In this document: positions 55,086-62,787 of the stretch, piece by piece
How the letters are laid out: the number at the start of each line of letters is the position of its first letter
How positions within the stretch are numbered: position 1 is the first letter of the stretch
From: Hoyosella subflava DQS3-9A1
GTDB lineage: Bacteria; Actinomycetota; Actinomycetes; Mycobacteriales; Mycobacteriaceae
Assembly: GCF_000214175.1 (NCBI RefSeq)
Contig: NC_015564.1
Coordinates: forward strand, 2,046,001 to 2,110,000
Direction: 5' to 3'
Length of the DNA: 64,000 nucleotides
The notes under the pieces: generated by a model
Database searches by the model: none
Told to the model about the DNA's origin: nothing
Seen by the model: the letters and a program-made list of their open reading frames with translations, nothing else
Program-made: the position numbers and the translations under genes

Positions 55086-55847
55086 ATGGCCACCCGACGA
55101 TCTTTTATTCAGCACGCCGCCCTCGGCGGACTTGCGCTGAACGCGCCGGGTCTACTCGGCTCGCTCGACGATCTGATGAACTCACCTGGTCCAGGCGGCA
55201 CACCACCGCCGTCGCCTCAGCCGAGCCCGCCACCGAACTCAAACGACGTGGGGCAGACGCTGATCGACTATTCGGCGGGCGTCCCGTCAGGACGTTCGAT
55301 CAAAAATGCAGGCTACCGCGGCGTGATCCGGTACATGTCGGAGCGGCGCGAATCCTGGATGCACGGTAAGCCGATGCGCGCCGCAGAGGTGGCCGATATG
55401 AAGGCGAACGGCCTGGTGATTGTGTCCTGCTATCAGTTCGGCAAGGGCGCGACGAGTGACTGGCGCGCGGGCTTCAATGGGGGAGTCACCCACGCCGCCA
55501 AGGGGATCGCGCTGCATCAAGCTGCTGGAGGGCCATCGAATGTGCCGATTTACGCGGCAATCGATGACAACCCGACGTCAAGTGAGCTCGAACTTGTGGC
55601 TGGCTACATTCGGGGCTGGGAATCAGTCATCGGCAAAGGCCGTACTGGTGTGTACGCGAACTATCCGACGATCGATTTCTTGCGTGGCCGTGGCTTAGGG
55701 ACGTTCTTCTGGATGCACAACTGGGGATCTGGGGGCAGGGTGCATCCTGCCGCGCACATCCATCAGTTCGAGATCGACCGAATGAAGGTCGACGGCATCG
55801 GAATCGACCGGAACCGAATCCTCAAGTCACATTACGGTCAGTGGTAA
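55086..55847 (+). CDS. Tat-exported DUF1906 glycoside-hydrolase-like protein (Rv2525c type)
   Basis: A 253-residue protein. TRRSFIQHAALGGLALNAPG is a twin-arginine signal, followed by a Pro-rich linker (PPPSPQPSPPPN). The body is the DUF1906 TIM-barrel-like domain: TLIDYSAGVPSGRSIKNAGY, IYAAIDDNPTSSELELVAGY (acidic pair in the active-site position), YANYPTIDFLRGRGLG. It probably acts on the cell wall. Upstream 142 bases hold the promoter, including a near-palindrome near 55006-55026. Confidence 0.88.
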   Translation: MATRRSFIQHAALGGLALNAPGLLGSLDDLMNSPGPGGTPPPSPQPSPPPNSNDVGQTLIDYSAGVPSGRSIKNAGYRGVIRYMSERRESWMHGKPMRAAEVADMKANGLVIVSCYQFGKGATSDWRAGFNGGVTHAAKGIALHQAAGGPSNVPIYAAIDDNPTSSELELVAGYIRGWESVIGKGRTGVYANYPTIDFLRGRGLGTFFWMHNWGSGGRVHPAAHIHQFEIDRMKVDGIGIDRNRILKSHYGQW

Positions 55848-56401
55848 TTGAGCCGGAACCAATCGAGGCGGGGCCTTACACAATCCGGTGGTGGGAGACC
55901 GGCGACGCTGACCTGCTTGCAGAAGCCGTCACGCTGAGTTCGGCCCATTTGCGGCCGTGGATGCCCTGGTTTGACTCTGAACCCCTCACAGTTGAACAGC
56001 GTGGAGAGCTGATCACCTACTGGCGGAACATCGCACGAAGTGGCGGCGACGAGCACTTCGGCGTGTTCGAGCAGGCGAGGGTGGTAGGTGCTGTGGGACT
56101 GCACCGCCGCGTCGATCCCGACGGCGTCGAGATTGGCTACTGGACGCACGTACGTCATGTGCGGCGTGGTGTCGCCACTGCGGCCGCGCGTGCGCTGGCC
56201 AGCTACGCGTTCCGCGATGCTGCGCTCAGGTATGTCGAAATCCACCATGACGAAGCGAACCACCTCAGTGCCAGGATCCCGCGCAGGCTGGGGTTCACGT
56301 TGTGCGGAACGTATGAAGCTCCGCGCTGTGCCGAAGGGCAGAGCGGCCGGGAGTGCGTCTGGCGCGTGACTCGAAGCGAGTGGCGCGGCGGGTGCTTCTG
56401 A
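55841..56401 (+). CDS. GNAT-family N-acetyltransferase (RimJ/RimL-like)
   Basis: A 186-residue acyltransferase. VEIGYWTHVRHVRRGVATAAAR is the acetyl-CoA pyrophosphate-binding motif (RRGVAT), and YVEIHHDEANHLSARIPRRL the C-terminal helix typical of RimJ/RimL enzymes. Substrate unknown. GTG 55841 overlaps the DUF1906 stop by seven bases. A terminator-like hairpin follows the stop. Confidence 0.85.
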   Translation: MVIEPEPIEAGPYTIRWWETGDADLLAEAVTLSSAHLRPWMPWFDSEPLTVEQRGELITYWRNIARSGGDEHFGVFEQARVVGAVGLHRRVDPDGVEIGYWTHVRHVRRGVATAAARALASYAFRDAALRYVEIHHDEANHLSARIPRRLGFTLCGTYEAPRCAEGQSGRECVWRVTRSEWRGGCF

Positions 56402-56403
56402 TC

Positions 56404-56421
56404 CGCACCGCGAACGGTGCG
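56404..56421 (+). terminator. Hairpin after the GNAT gene
   Basis: CGCACCG-CGAA-CGGTGCG forms a perfect 7-base stem with a 4-base loop, 2 bases after the stop; no T-tract. Confidence 0.45.
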
Positions 56422-56540
56422 CCCCCTTGCGGGTGATGCGCGGCACAAATCCGGAAAATTGTCAGAGTCGTCCTGTATTGCTTTGCTTTGCAACAGTTTT
56501 CGTATCGCTAAGCAAACACTCGATTGGAGTTCACGGGGCG

Positions 56541-57290
56541 ATGATGGGCCGGGGGCACATGGCGACGACGAGCGTCCTATGGCTGGCGTGCGCGCCACCA
56601 GTCGCCGCAGCCGCAGGGCACACTATGTCGGCGGGGGAGATCATCGTGTCGACGATCGCCATCGCGGGATGGTCGGTGTGGCCGGACTGGGACCATTCGG
56701 ATGCTCGGCTCGCGCGGACTTTGGGGCCGATCTCGAAGTTCTTCGCCCGCGTTGTTGGGAAACTGTCGGGCGGTCACCGGGTCGGGAAGACACATACCCT
56801 CGCGTTCGCAGTGCTGATGGGTGTGCTTGCGGGAGCGCTTGCGCGCGTGCCACACGAATTTGGTGATGTTGTCCTGCCCGCAAACTGGGCACTCATCGTC
56901 ATGATGTGGTTCCTCGCGTACACGATGATGCTGACGCTCGGGCTCTCTGTGCTGCGGTCCCGACTGATCGGCGATGAGATCATCGCGCTCGAGGCGGCCG
57001 GCATCGTGGCACTGGCGCTGTGGCTCGCGCCTGAGGAGTGGTGGTGGATGCCGTGGACGGCTGCGATCGGCTGCCTCCTGCACTGCTTGCAAGACGCGAT
57101 GACGGTGCGTGGATTGCCGAATTTCTTCTGGCCGCTGCCGCGGGTCCGTCTTCGTATTCCTGTTCTTGGCCGTGCAGGCGGGTCTCGTGAGCAGATTCTG
57201 ACGAGTGCCGCGCTCGCGGCATCACTGTGGATCGGGCCGGCTGTCCTGAGCGGCCACGTGTGGTGGACGGCGGACTGGCTAGTAGCCTAA
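56541..57290 (+). CDS. YdjM/DUF457-like membrane metal-dependent hydrolase
   Basis: A 249-residue protein with about 6 membrane segments. HMATTSVLWLA at the start, WPDWDHSDARLARTLGPISK and GGHRVGKTHTLAFAVL carry the His/Asp residues conserved in the YdjM (LexA-regulated) family. The role is unknown, possibly a membrane phosphoesterase-like enzyme. ATG 56541 is picked over an upstream ATG at 56427 lacking similarity. It ends just before the copper operator. Confidence 0.8.
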   Translation: MMGRGHMATTSVLWLACAPPVAAAAGHTMSAGEIIVSTIAIAGWSVWPDWDHSDARLARTLGPISKFFARVVGKLSGGHRVGKTHTLAFAVLMGVLAGALARVPHEFGDVVLPANWALIVMMWFLAYTMMLTLGLSVLRSRLIGDEIIALEAAGIVALALWLAPEEWWWMPWTAAIGCLLHCLQDAMTVRGLPNFFWPLPRVRLRIPVLGRAGGSREQILTSAALAASLWIGPAVLSGHVWWTADWLVA

Positions 57291-57303
57291 CGGTCTTGCG
57301 CAT

Positions 57304-57320
57304 ATACCCTATGGGGGTAT
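57304..57320. promoter_or_regulatory. CsoR-type copper operator
   Basis: ATACCC-TATG-GGGGTAT resembles the G-tract palindrome bound by Cu(I)-sensing CsoR repressors. It lies 30 bases before the copper ATPase ATG and overlaps its -10 box. csoR itself is encoded at 62470-62787. Confidence 0.75.
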
Positions 57321-57323
57321 AGT
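57318..57323 (+). promoter_or_regulatory. -10 element of the copB promoter
   Basis: TATAGT overlaps the right arm of the CsoR palindrome, so repressor binding would exclude RNA polymerase. Confidence 0.55.
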
Positions 57324-57350
57324 GGCAGCAGGTTGCAGTGAGGAGTTGTC

Positions 57351-59438
57351 ATGGACCACCAGCACGCGGAAATGGCGAGACGAGACCCACACACCACGCA
57401 CGACGAGACGCAGATCGTCGACCGGCACAAAGGCCACGGCGCGCACGGCGAGGAATTCCGGAAGCGCTTCTGGGCAAGCATGGTTCTCTCCGTTCCCGTC
57501 GTGTACTTCAGCCACATGGTTGCGGACCTGCTCGGCTACACCATCCCGCACATCGCCGGTGCCGATTGGATCCCGCCTGTCCTGGGCACCGTCATTTTCT
57601 TCTACGGGGGTATGCCGTTTCTCACCGGCGGGGTCCGCGAACTCAAAGCCCGCCAGCCGGGGATGATGATCCTGATCGCGATGGCCATCACGGTTGCGTT
57701 CCTCGCGTCCTGGGCGACCACTCTCGAGATCGGCGGAATGAACCTCGATTTCTGGTGGGAACTAGCCCTCCTCATCGTGATCATGCTGCTCGGACACTGG
57801 CTGGAGATGCGCGCACTTGGCTCAGCATCGGGCGCCCTCGATGCCCTCGCTGCGATGCTGCCTGACCAGGCCGAGCGGCTTACGGGTGACGATGGTGAAA
57901 CGGTCGAGACCGTCGCGGCGTCGGAACTCGCCCGTGGTGATCTGGTCATCGTCCGGCCTGGTGGGCGGGTCCCAGCGGATGGTGTCATCATCTCGGGCAC
58001 GGCCGACATGGATGAATCCATGATTACGGGCGAGTCGAAGCCGGTTTCCAAAGGTTCCGGTGAACCTGTGGTCGCCGGAACAGTTGCGACCGATAGTTCC
58101 TTGCACGTCCGCGTCACGGCGATCGGGGAGGACACCGCCCTTGCGGGCATTCAGCGGCTGGTTGCGGCCGCCCAGGCATCGTCCTCGCGCGCTCAGGCAC
58201 TCGCTGACCGTGCCGCCGCCTTTCTTTTCTACTTCGCGATTGCCGCGGGCGCCGCTACCTTCGTGATATGGCTGATGGTGGGCAACATCGATGATGCGGT
58301 AGTCCGCACCGTCACGGTGCTGGTGATTGCCTGCCCGCATGCTCTGGGGCTTGCGATCCCGCTCGTCATCGCGATCTCCACAGAACGCGCAGCCCGCGCT
58401 GGCATCCTGGTGAAGGATCGTCTCACTCTGGAGCGCATGCGCACGGTCGACGTCGTTTTGTTTGACAAGACAGGCACGCTGACAGAGGGGCAGCACCAGG
58501 TGACCGACGTCGCCGTTGCTGGCTCGTCGGAGTCGGAGGAGGAGGTCCTGGCGCTTGCTGCTGCGGTCGAGCGAGACAGCGAACATCCGGTCGCCCGTGC
58601 GATCGTGCGTCGGGCCGGGGCAGGCGCAACTCGCTATAGAGCCACCGATTTCCGGTCCCTCCCAGGCCGGGGCGTGATGGCTCGAGTCGACGGAGGTGAA
58701 ACCTATGTCGGCGGGCCGGCGCTCCTGCGCGACCTGGAACTGCAGGAGCCCGAGTCGCTGCGTGCCGACACAACTCAGTGGCGCTCCCGCGGAGCCTCCG
58801 TCCTCCATGTCGTCGCTGCCGGTGCTGTCGTGGGCGCTTTTGCTCTTGAAGATGCTGTACGCGCCGAATCTCGTGTCGCCGTCACGGAATTGCACCGCCA
58901 CGGGGTGAAGGTCGCCATGGTGACTGGAGATGCACAGCAAGTCGCTGACGCCGTGGCCCACGAGCTAGGAATCGACGAGGTCTTCGCCGGTGTTCTTCCA
59001 GAACACAAGGAAGCCAAGGTCAGGGAGCTTCAATCACGCGGGCACAGTGTCGCGATGGTGGGAGACGGCGTGAACGACGCTCCTGCCCTGGCGCGAGCCG
59101 ACGCAGGCATTGCTATCGGTGCGGGGACAGATGTGGCTATCGAATCGGCAGGTGTGGTCCTGGCCTCAGACGACCCACGCGCAGTGCTCTCGGTTATCAC
59201 TCTGTCGAAGCGGTCGTATCGAAAGATGTGGGAAAACCTTGTCTGGGCGACTGCGTACAACATTGTCGCCATCCCACTCGCCGCAGGTGTTCTGGCGTTC
59301 AGCGGCTTCGTCCTGCCACCCGCGATGGCCGCGGTGCTGATGTCCGCATCAACGATTGTGGTGGCTATTAACGCGCAGTTCTTGCGCCGCGTTAACCTCG
59401 AACCCGCACCCCTCTCGGTGAATGGAGCAGCACGGTGA
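57351..59438 (+). CDS. copB: CPH-type copper-transporting P-type ATPase (CopB, P1B-3 like)
   Basis: A 695-residue ATPase. The N-terminal 35 residues are His-rich ([18 protein letters not shown]), in place of a CxxC metal domain. The transmembrane motif is CPH (Cys328, [15 protein letters not shown]), the P1B-3 signature. [20 protein letters not shown] (actuator), [12 protein letters not shown] (phosphorylation site), [13 protein letters not shown] (nucleotide site) and [17 protein letters not shown] (hinge) complete the machinery. It exports Cu(I/II). AGGAG at 57341-57345 sets the start; the gene is under the CsoR-type operator. Confidence 0.93.
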   Translation: MDHQHAEMARRDPHTTHDETQIVDRHKGHGAHGEEFRKRFWASMVLSVPVVYFSHMVADLLGYTIPHIAGADWIPPVLGTVIFFYGGMPFLTGGVRELKARQPGMMILIAMAITVAFLASWATTLEIGGMNLDFWWELALLIVIMLLGHWLEMRALGSASGALDALAAMLPDQAERLTGDDGETVETVAASELARGDLVIVRPGGRVPADGVIISGTADMDESMITGESKPVSKGSGEPVVAGTVATDSSLHVRVTAIGEDTALAGIQRLVAAAQASSSRAQALADRAAAFLFYFAIAAGAATFVIWLMVGNIDDAVVRTVTVLVIACPHALGLAIPLVIAISTERAARAGILVKDRLTLERMRTVDVVLFDKTGTLTEGQHQVTDVAVAGSSESEEEVLALAAAVERDSEHPVARAIVRRAGAGATRYRATDFRSLPGRGVMARVDGGETYVGGPALLRDLELQEPESLRADTTQWRSRGASVLHVVAAGAVVGAFALEDAVRAESRVAVTELHRHGVKVAMVTGDAQQVADAVAHELGIDEVFAGVLPEHKEAKVRELQSRGHSVAMVGDGVNDAPALARADAGIAIGAGTDVAIESAGVVLASDDPRAVLSVITLSKRSYRKMWENLVWATAYNIVAIPLAAGVLAFSGFVLPPAMAAVLMSASTIVVAINAQFLRRVNLEPAPLSVNGAAR

Positions 59439-60277
59439 TTTTGGGACGACGAGGCGCGCTGGCTTTGGCTGCCGCAGCCCTAGTAGGGCTGTCGGGCTGC
59501 TCCTCAGAGCAGGAGCAGGAACGGGACTTCGACCCGGGCATCGGCCACATCCACGGGCTCGGCATCAACCCGGCGGACGGCGAACTCTATGCGGGCACCC
59601 ATTACGGAATCTTCCGCATAACGGAGAGCGGAGTTGCGCGAGTCGGTGATGTGATTCAGGACTTCATGGGCTTTGCGGTTGTGGGGCCTGATCACTTTCT
59701 TGCCAGCGGACATCCGAGTCCGGACGATGCGGAACAGCCCATCAACCTCGGTTTGATCGAGAGCACAGATGGGGGAGTCTCCTGGGAGACGGTGTCGCTC
59801 TCCGGTTCAGCCGACTTCCACGCCCTCGAATTCAAGCATGGCAACGTCTACGGCTACGACAGCACGAACCAGCAGGTCATGGTCAGCGAAGACACAGTGA
59901 CCTGGACTGGAGGCGCCCGCTTCCCGGCGTCTGATCTCGCCGTCTCACCCGTTGACCCTGCCGAGCTGATCGCAACGGTGCAGCGGGGACCAGCACGCAG
60001 CACAGATCGCGGGCGTGTCTTTGAAGTCATCGACACGGCACCGGCTCTGACCCTCATCGACTGGCCTCGAGAAAACCAGCTGTTCGGCATCGACGAAGAC
60101 GGCACCCTCTACCGGAGCCGGGACGGTGGCGAATCCTGGGAAGCACGCGGTTCCGTGGCTGATCCGCCCCATGCGTTCCTGGCCACCGATGAGCGCCACG
60201 TGTACGTCGCCACTGCCCGCGCGGTCTACCAATCCTCCGACGGCGGAACCACGTTCTCCGAGCTTTACGAGTTCTGA
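59435..60277 (+). CDS. Copper-operon lipoprotein, beta-propeller (BNR/F510_1955-like)
   Basis: A 280-residue lipoprotein: the signal has LVGLSGC (lipobox, Cys22), then an extracytoplasmic beta-propeller with repeated Asp-box turns (ESTDGGVSWETVSL, RSRDGGESWEA, YQSSDGGTTFSELYEF). I recognise the F510_1955 type, known from proteins near copper genes; no enzymatic role is shown. GTG 59435 overlaps the copB stop, so the two are co-translated. Tail overlaps cobIJ by 13 bases. Confidence 0.8.
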   Translation: MILGRRGALALAAAALVGLSGCSSEQEQERDFDPGIGHIHGLGINPADGELYAGTHYGIFRITESGVARVGDVIQDFMGFAVVGPDHFLASGHPSPDDAEQPINLGLIESTDGGVSWETVSLSGSADFHALEFKHGNVYGYDSTNQQVMVSEDTVTWTGGARFPASDLAVSPVDPAELIATVQRGPARSTDRGRVFEVIDTAPALTLIDWPRENQLFGIDEDGTLYRSRDGGESWEARGSVADPPHAFLATDERHVYVATARAVYQSSDGGTTFSELYEF

Positions 60278-61767
60278 GGTAACGAAGAGGCCGGATACCG
60301 GCGCGGCGTGTAGACCACAGGACTCGCGGAACGCTCAGCCATAACGGTTTGTGAGGAACCGATGATCAGCAGGCAGCGCATGTCAACGTCAGCGGGGTCG
60401 AGCGACCCGAGAGGCACGAGCTTCACATCCTCGTTCGGGCTGCCCACGGCACGGCCGATCACCACCGGGGTCTCCGGTGACTTGTACTGGAGCAATGTCT
60501 CTTTCATTGCCTGAACCTGCCAGGTGCGGCTCTTCGATGCCGGGTTGTAGATTGCGATCGCAAGATCAGCTTTCGCGGCGGCGGTGAGGCGCTCCTCGAC
60601 GATATCCCACGGCTTGAGCCGGTCAGAGAGGGAAATCACGGCATAGTCGTGGCCCAGGGGGGCGCCAGCGCGCGCAGCCACCGCATTCGCCGCGGTGAGT
60701 CCGGGAACGACGCGTACCGGGATGTCAGCGTATTCGGCTCGCGACGCCACCTCGAGCACCGCGGTGGCCATCGCGAACACGCCAGGATCACCGGACGACA
60801 CCACGGCGACCCGGGCACCACCGCGCGCGAGGTCCAGGGCGAACGCGGCGCGTTCTTCCTCGACACGATTATCAGACGGATGATGGCGCTGCCAGGCGTT
60901 CGGTGCGACACGCGCCAGGTACGGCCCGTAGCCGACGAGATCTGTCACTGCGCGCAGCTCGCGCCGCACTTCCTGGGTTGTCCATTCAGGATCACCCGGG
61001 CCCAGCCCAACTACCACCACCTCGCCCCGCGAACTATGCGGGGCGGCTGCATTGAGAGGGGACGGTATCAGCGCCACTGAGAAATAAGGCACCTCGTCCG
61101 GTTCAACGTCCTTGAGCGGGAGGACTCGCTGCGCACTCCAGCTCGCGCGCTCGACGTACACGGCCTCCTCGAGCCGCCCCGATTTTTCGAGAGCCTCGCG
61201 GACAGCCCCGAATGTCCGGCCGAGTTTCATGATCGCGACCGCATCGCTGTTTGCGAGCCGGTCGGCGAGTTCAGCGACGGGCAGCGTCCCCGGCACGACC
61301 GTCAGGACCTCATCGCGCTCCACAAGCGGGGTCTGCGTGGCTGCGGACGCCGCTGCCACGGAGGTGACGCCGGGCACGATCTCCGTCTGATAGGTGCCAG
61401 AAAGCCGCTTGTGCATATGCATATAGGAGCTGTAGAAGAGGGGATCGCCCTCCGCGAGCAAAGCAACATTGCGGCCAGCATCGAGATGCGCGGCCAAGCG
61501 GGCAGCAGATTCTTCGTAGAACTCGTCGATCGCGCCCTGGTACCCGCGGGGATGATCGGTGGTCTCCGTTGTCAGCGGATAGACGAGTTTTTCTTCGACT
61601 TGCCCATCACGCAGGTACGGAGCGGCGACGCCACGGGCGATGGAATGGCCGTGGCGTGCGCTGTGGTACGCCACCACGTCAGCTTCAGCGATGATGCGCG
61701 CGGCCTTGACGGTGACAAGTTCCGGGTCGCCCGGGCCGAGACCGATGCCGAACAGTTTTCCGGTCAC
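60265..61767 (-). CDS. cobIJ: Precorrin-2 C20-/precorrin-3B C17-methyltransferase fusion CobIJ
   Basis: A 500-residue fusion. CobI half: VTGKLFGIGLGPGDPELVTV (start), ALLAEGDPLFYSSYMHMHKR, YQTEIVPGVTSVAAASAATQ. CobJ half from about residue 250: VVVVGLGPGDPEWTTQEVRR, VAVVSSGDPGVFAMATAVLE, PVRVVPGLTAANAVAARAGA. It catalyses two steps of the aerobic-type pathway. GTG 61767 overlaps the cobH stop; the open frame extends 164 codons into cobH but without similarity. Confidence 0.95.
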   Translation of the reverse strand: MTGKLFGIGLGPGDPELVTVKAARIIAEADVVAYHSARHGHSIARGVAAPYLRDGQVEEKLVYPLTTETTDHPRGYQGAIDEFYEESAARLAAHLDAGRNVALLAEGDPLFYSSYMHMHKRLSGTYQTEIVPGVTSVAAASAATQTPLVERDEVLTVVPGTLPVAELADRLANSDAVAIMKLGRTFGAVREALEKSGRLEEAVYVERASWSAQRVLPLKDVEPDEVPYFSVALIPSPLNAAAPHSSRGEVVVVGLGPGDPEWTTQEVRRELRAVTDLVGYGPYLARVAPNAWQRHHPSDNRVEEERAAFALDLARGGARVAVVSSGDPGVFAMATAVLEVASRAEYADIPVRVVPGLTAANAVAARAGAPLGHDYAVISLSDRLKPWDIVEERLTAAAKADLAIAIYNPASKSRTWQVQAMKETLLQYKSPETPVVIGRAVGSPNEDVKLVPLGSLDPADVDMRCLLIIGSSQTVMAERSASPVVYTPRRYPASSLPQNS

Positions 61768-62432
61768 AGTTGCGTGCTCGCGATCGCGTTCACGGCGGCC
61801 GCGGTGATCGCGCTGCCGCCTCGCCTGCCCCGCACAATGAGATGCGGTAATCCTGACGCGATGAGTGCTTCTTTGGACTCGGTCGCGCCGACGAATCCCA
61901 CTGGGCCGCCAACGATCGCGGCGGGAGCAGGCCAGCCGCCGTCTATCCGTTCCAGCAGGTGAAAGAGCGCTGTAGGAGCATTCCCGATCGCGACGACCGC
62001 ACCGCCGACGATGTCTTCCCAGAGGTCGACAGCCGCAGCGGTGCGCGTGGTGCCCAGCTGTTCCGCACGCTGGACCACGGTGGAATCGCTGAGGGTGCAC
62101 ACGACGCTGTTGTCTGCTGGCAGACGTTTGCGCGTCACCCCGGAGGCAACCATCGCCGTGTCCGCAAGGATCGGGGCTCCCGCCCGCAGGGCCGCCCGCG
62201 CCGTCTCGACAACCCCAGGCGTATACGACACTTCCGCGGGGAGGTCCGTCTGGCCGCACGCGTGGATCATCCGCACGACCACATCGGCTTCCGGGCCGGG
62301 GAACCCGGATAGGTCCGCTTCCTCGCGGATGATGGCGAAGGATTGCCGGTAGATCGCGATGCCGTCGCGTTCGTATCCGTCGTGCATCAGTGCGGAATAC
62401 CGCTCCTGGTCGGCCATTTGTGTCACAGGCAT
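61764..62432 (-). CDS. cobH: Precorrin-8X methylmutase CobH
   Basis: A 222-residue enzyme that migrates the methyl from C11 to C12 to give hydrogenobyrinate. The catalytic His lies in VRMIHACGQTDLPAEVSYTP; AAVDLWEDIVGGAVVAIGNA and AAIVGGPVGFVGATESKEAL are the substrate-contacting blocks. ATG 62432 lies 7 bases after TAGACT. Operon with cobIJ; cobLMK are separated by eight kilobases. Confidence 0.95.
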   Translation of the reverse strand: MPVTQMADQERYSALMHDGYERDGIAIYRQSFAIIREEADLSGFPGPEADVVVRMIHACGQTDLPAEVSYTPGVVETARAALRAGAPILADTAMVASGVTRKRLPADNSVVCTLSDSTVVQRAEQLGTTRTAAAVDLWEDIVGGAVVAIGNAPTALFHLLERIDGGWPAPAAIVGGPVGFVGATESKEALIASGLPHLIVRGRRGGSAITAAAVNAIASTQL

Positions 62433-62439
62433 GGGCGTG

Positions 62440-62445
62440 AGTCTA
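62440..62445 (-). promoter_or_regulatory. -10 element for leaderless cobH-cobIJ transcript
   Basis: TAGACT on the minus strand ends 7 bases before the ATG at 62432. Confidence 0.5.
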
Positions 62446-62469
62446 CGGCCCTTTCCGCGGCGCCCGGAA

Positions 62470-62787
62470 TCACGACCGAACGAGGCGCGTGATTGCGTCC
62501 GACACTTCCTTCAGCTTGGCCTCTGCCTCTGGGCCGCCTTCGGCGACAGCCTCCGCGACACAATGTGCCATGTGGTCGTCGAGCAGTCCGAGCGCCACAG
62601 CTTGCAGCGCACTCTTCATCGCCGACACTTGGGTGAGTATGTCGATGCAGTACTTCTCGTCTTCGACCATGCGCTGCAGCCCTCGGGCCTGCCCCTCAAT
62701 GCGGCGTAGCCGCTTGAGGTAGGCATCCTTGCTGGTGATGTAGCCGTGATGGTTGCCGGTGGTGCACGTCTGGTCTTCCATCGTCAT
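62470..62787 (-). CDS. csoR: Copper-sensing repressor CsoR
   Basis: A 105-residue helical repressor of the CsoR/RcnR family. The Cu(I) triad is present: KYCIDILTQV (Cys), LLDDHMAHCVAEAV (His, Cys), in the Cys-x(~24)-His-x(3)-Cys order. RIEGQARGLQRMVEDEK is the DNA-binding helix. It is coupled to the upstream P-type ATPase gene by an ATGA overlap. Likely controls copA and the operator at 57304. Confidence 0.94.
   Translation of the reverse strand: MTMEDQTCTTGNHHGYITSKDAYLKRLRRIEGQARGLQRMVEDEKYCIDILTQVSAMKSALQAVALGLLDDHMAHCVAEAVAEGGPEAEAKLKEVSDAITRLVRS

Noticed and set aside
61768-62259. 164-codon N-terminal extension of CobIJ
   Set aside because: It is antisense-free but out of frame with cobH on the same strand; the GTG at 61767 gives the known start and the usual stop/start overlap.
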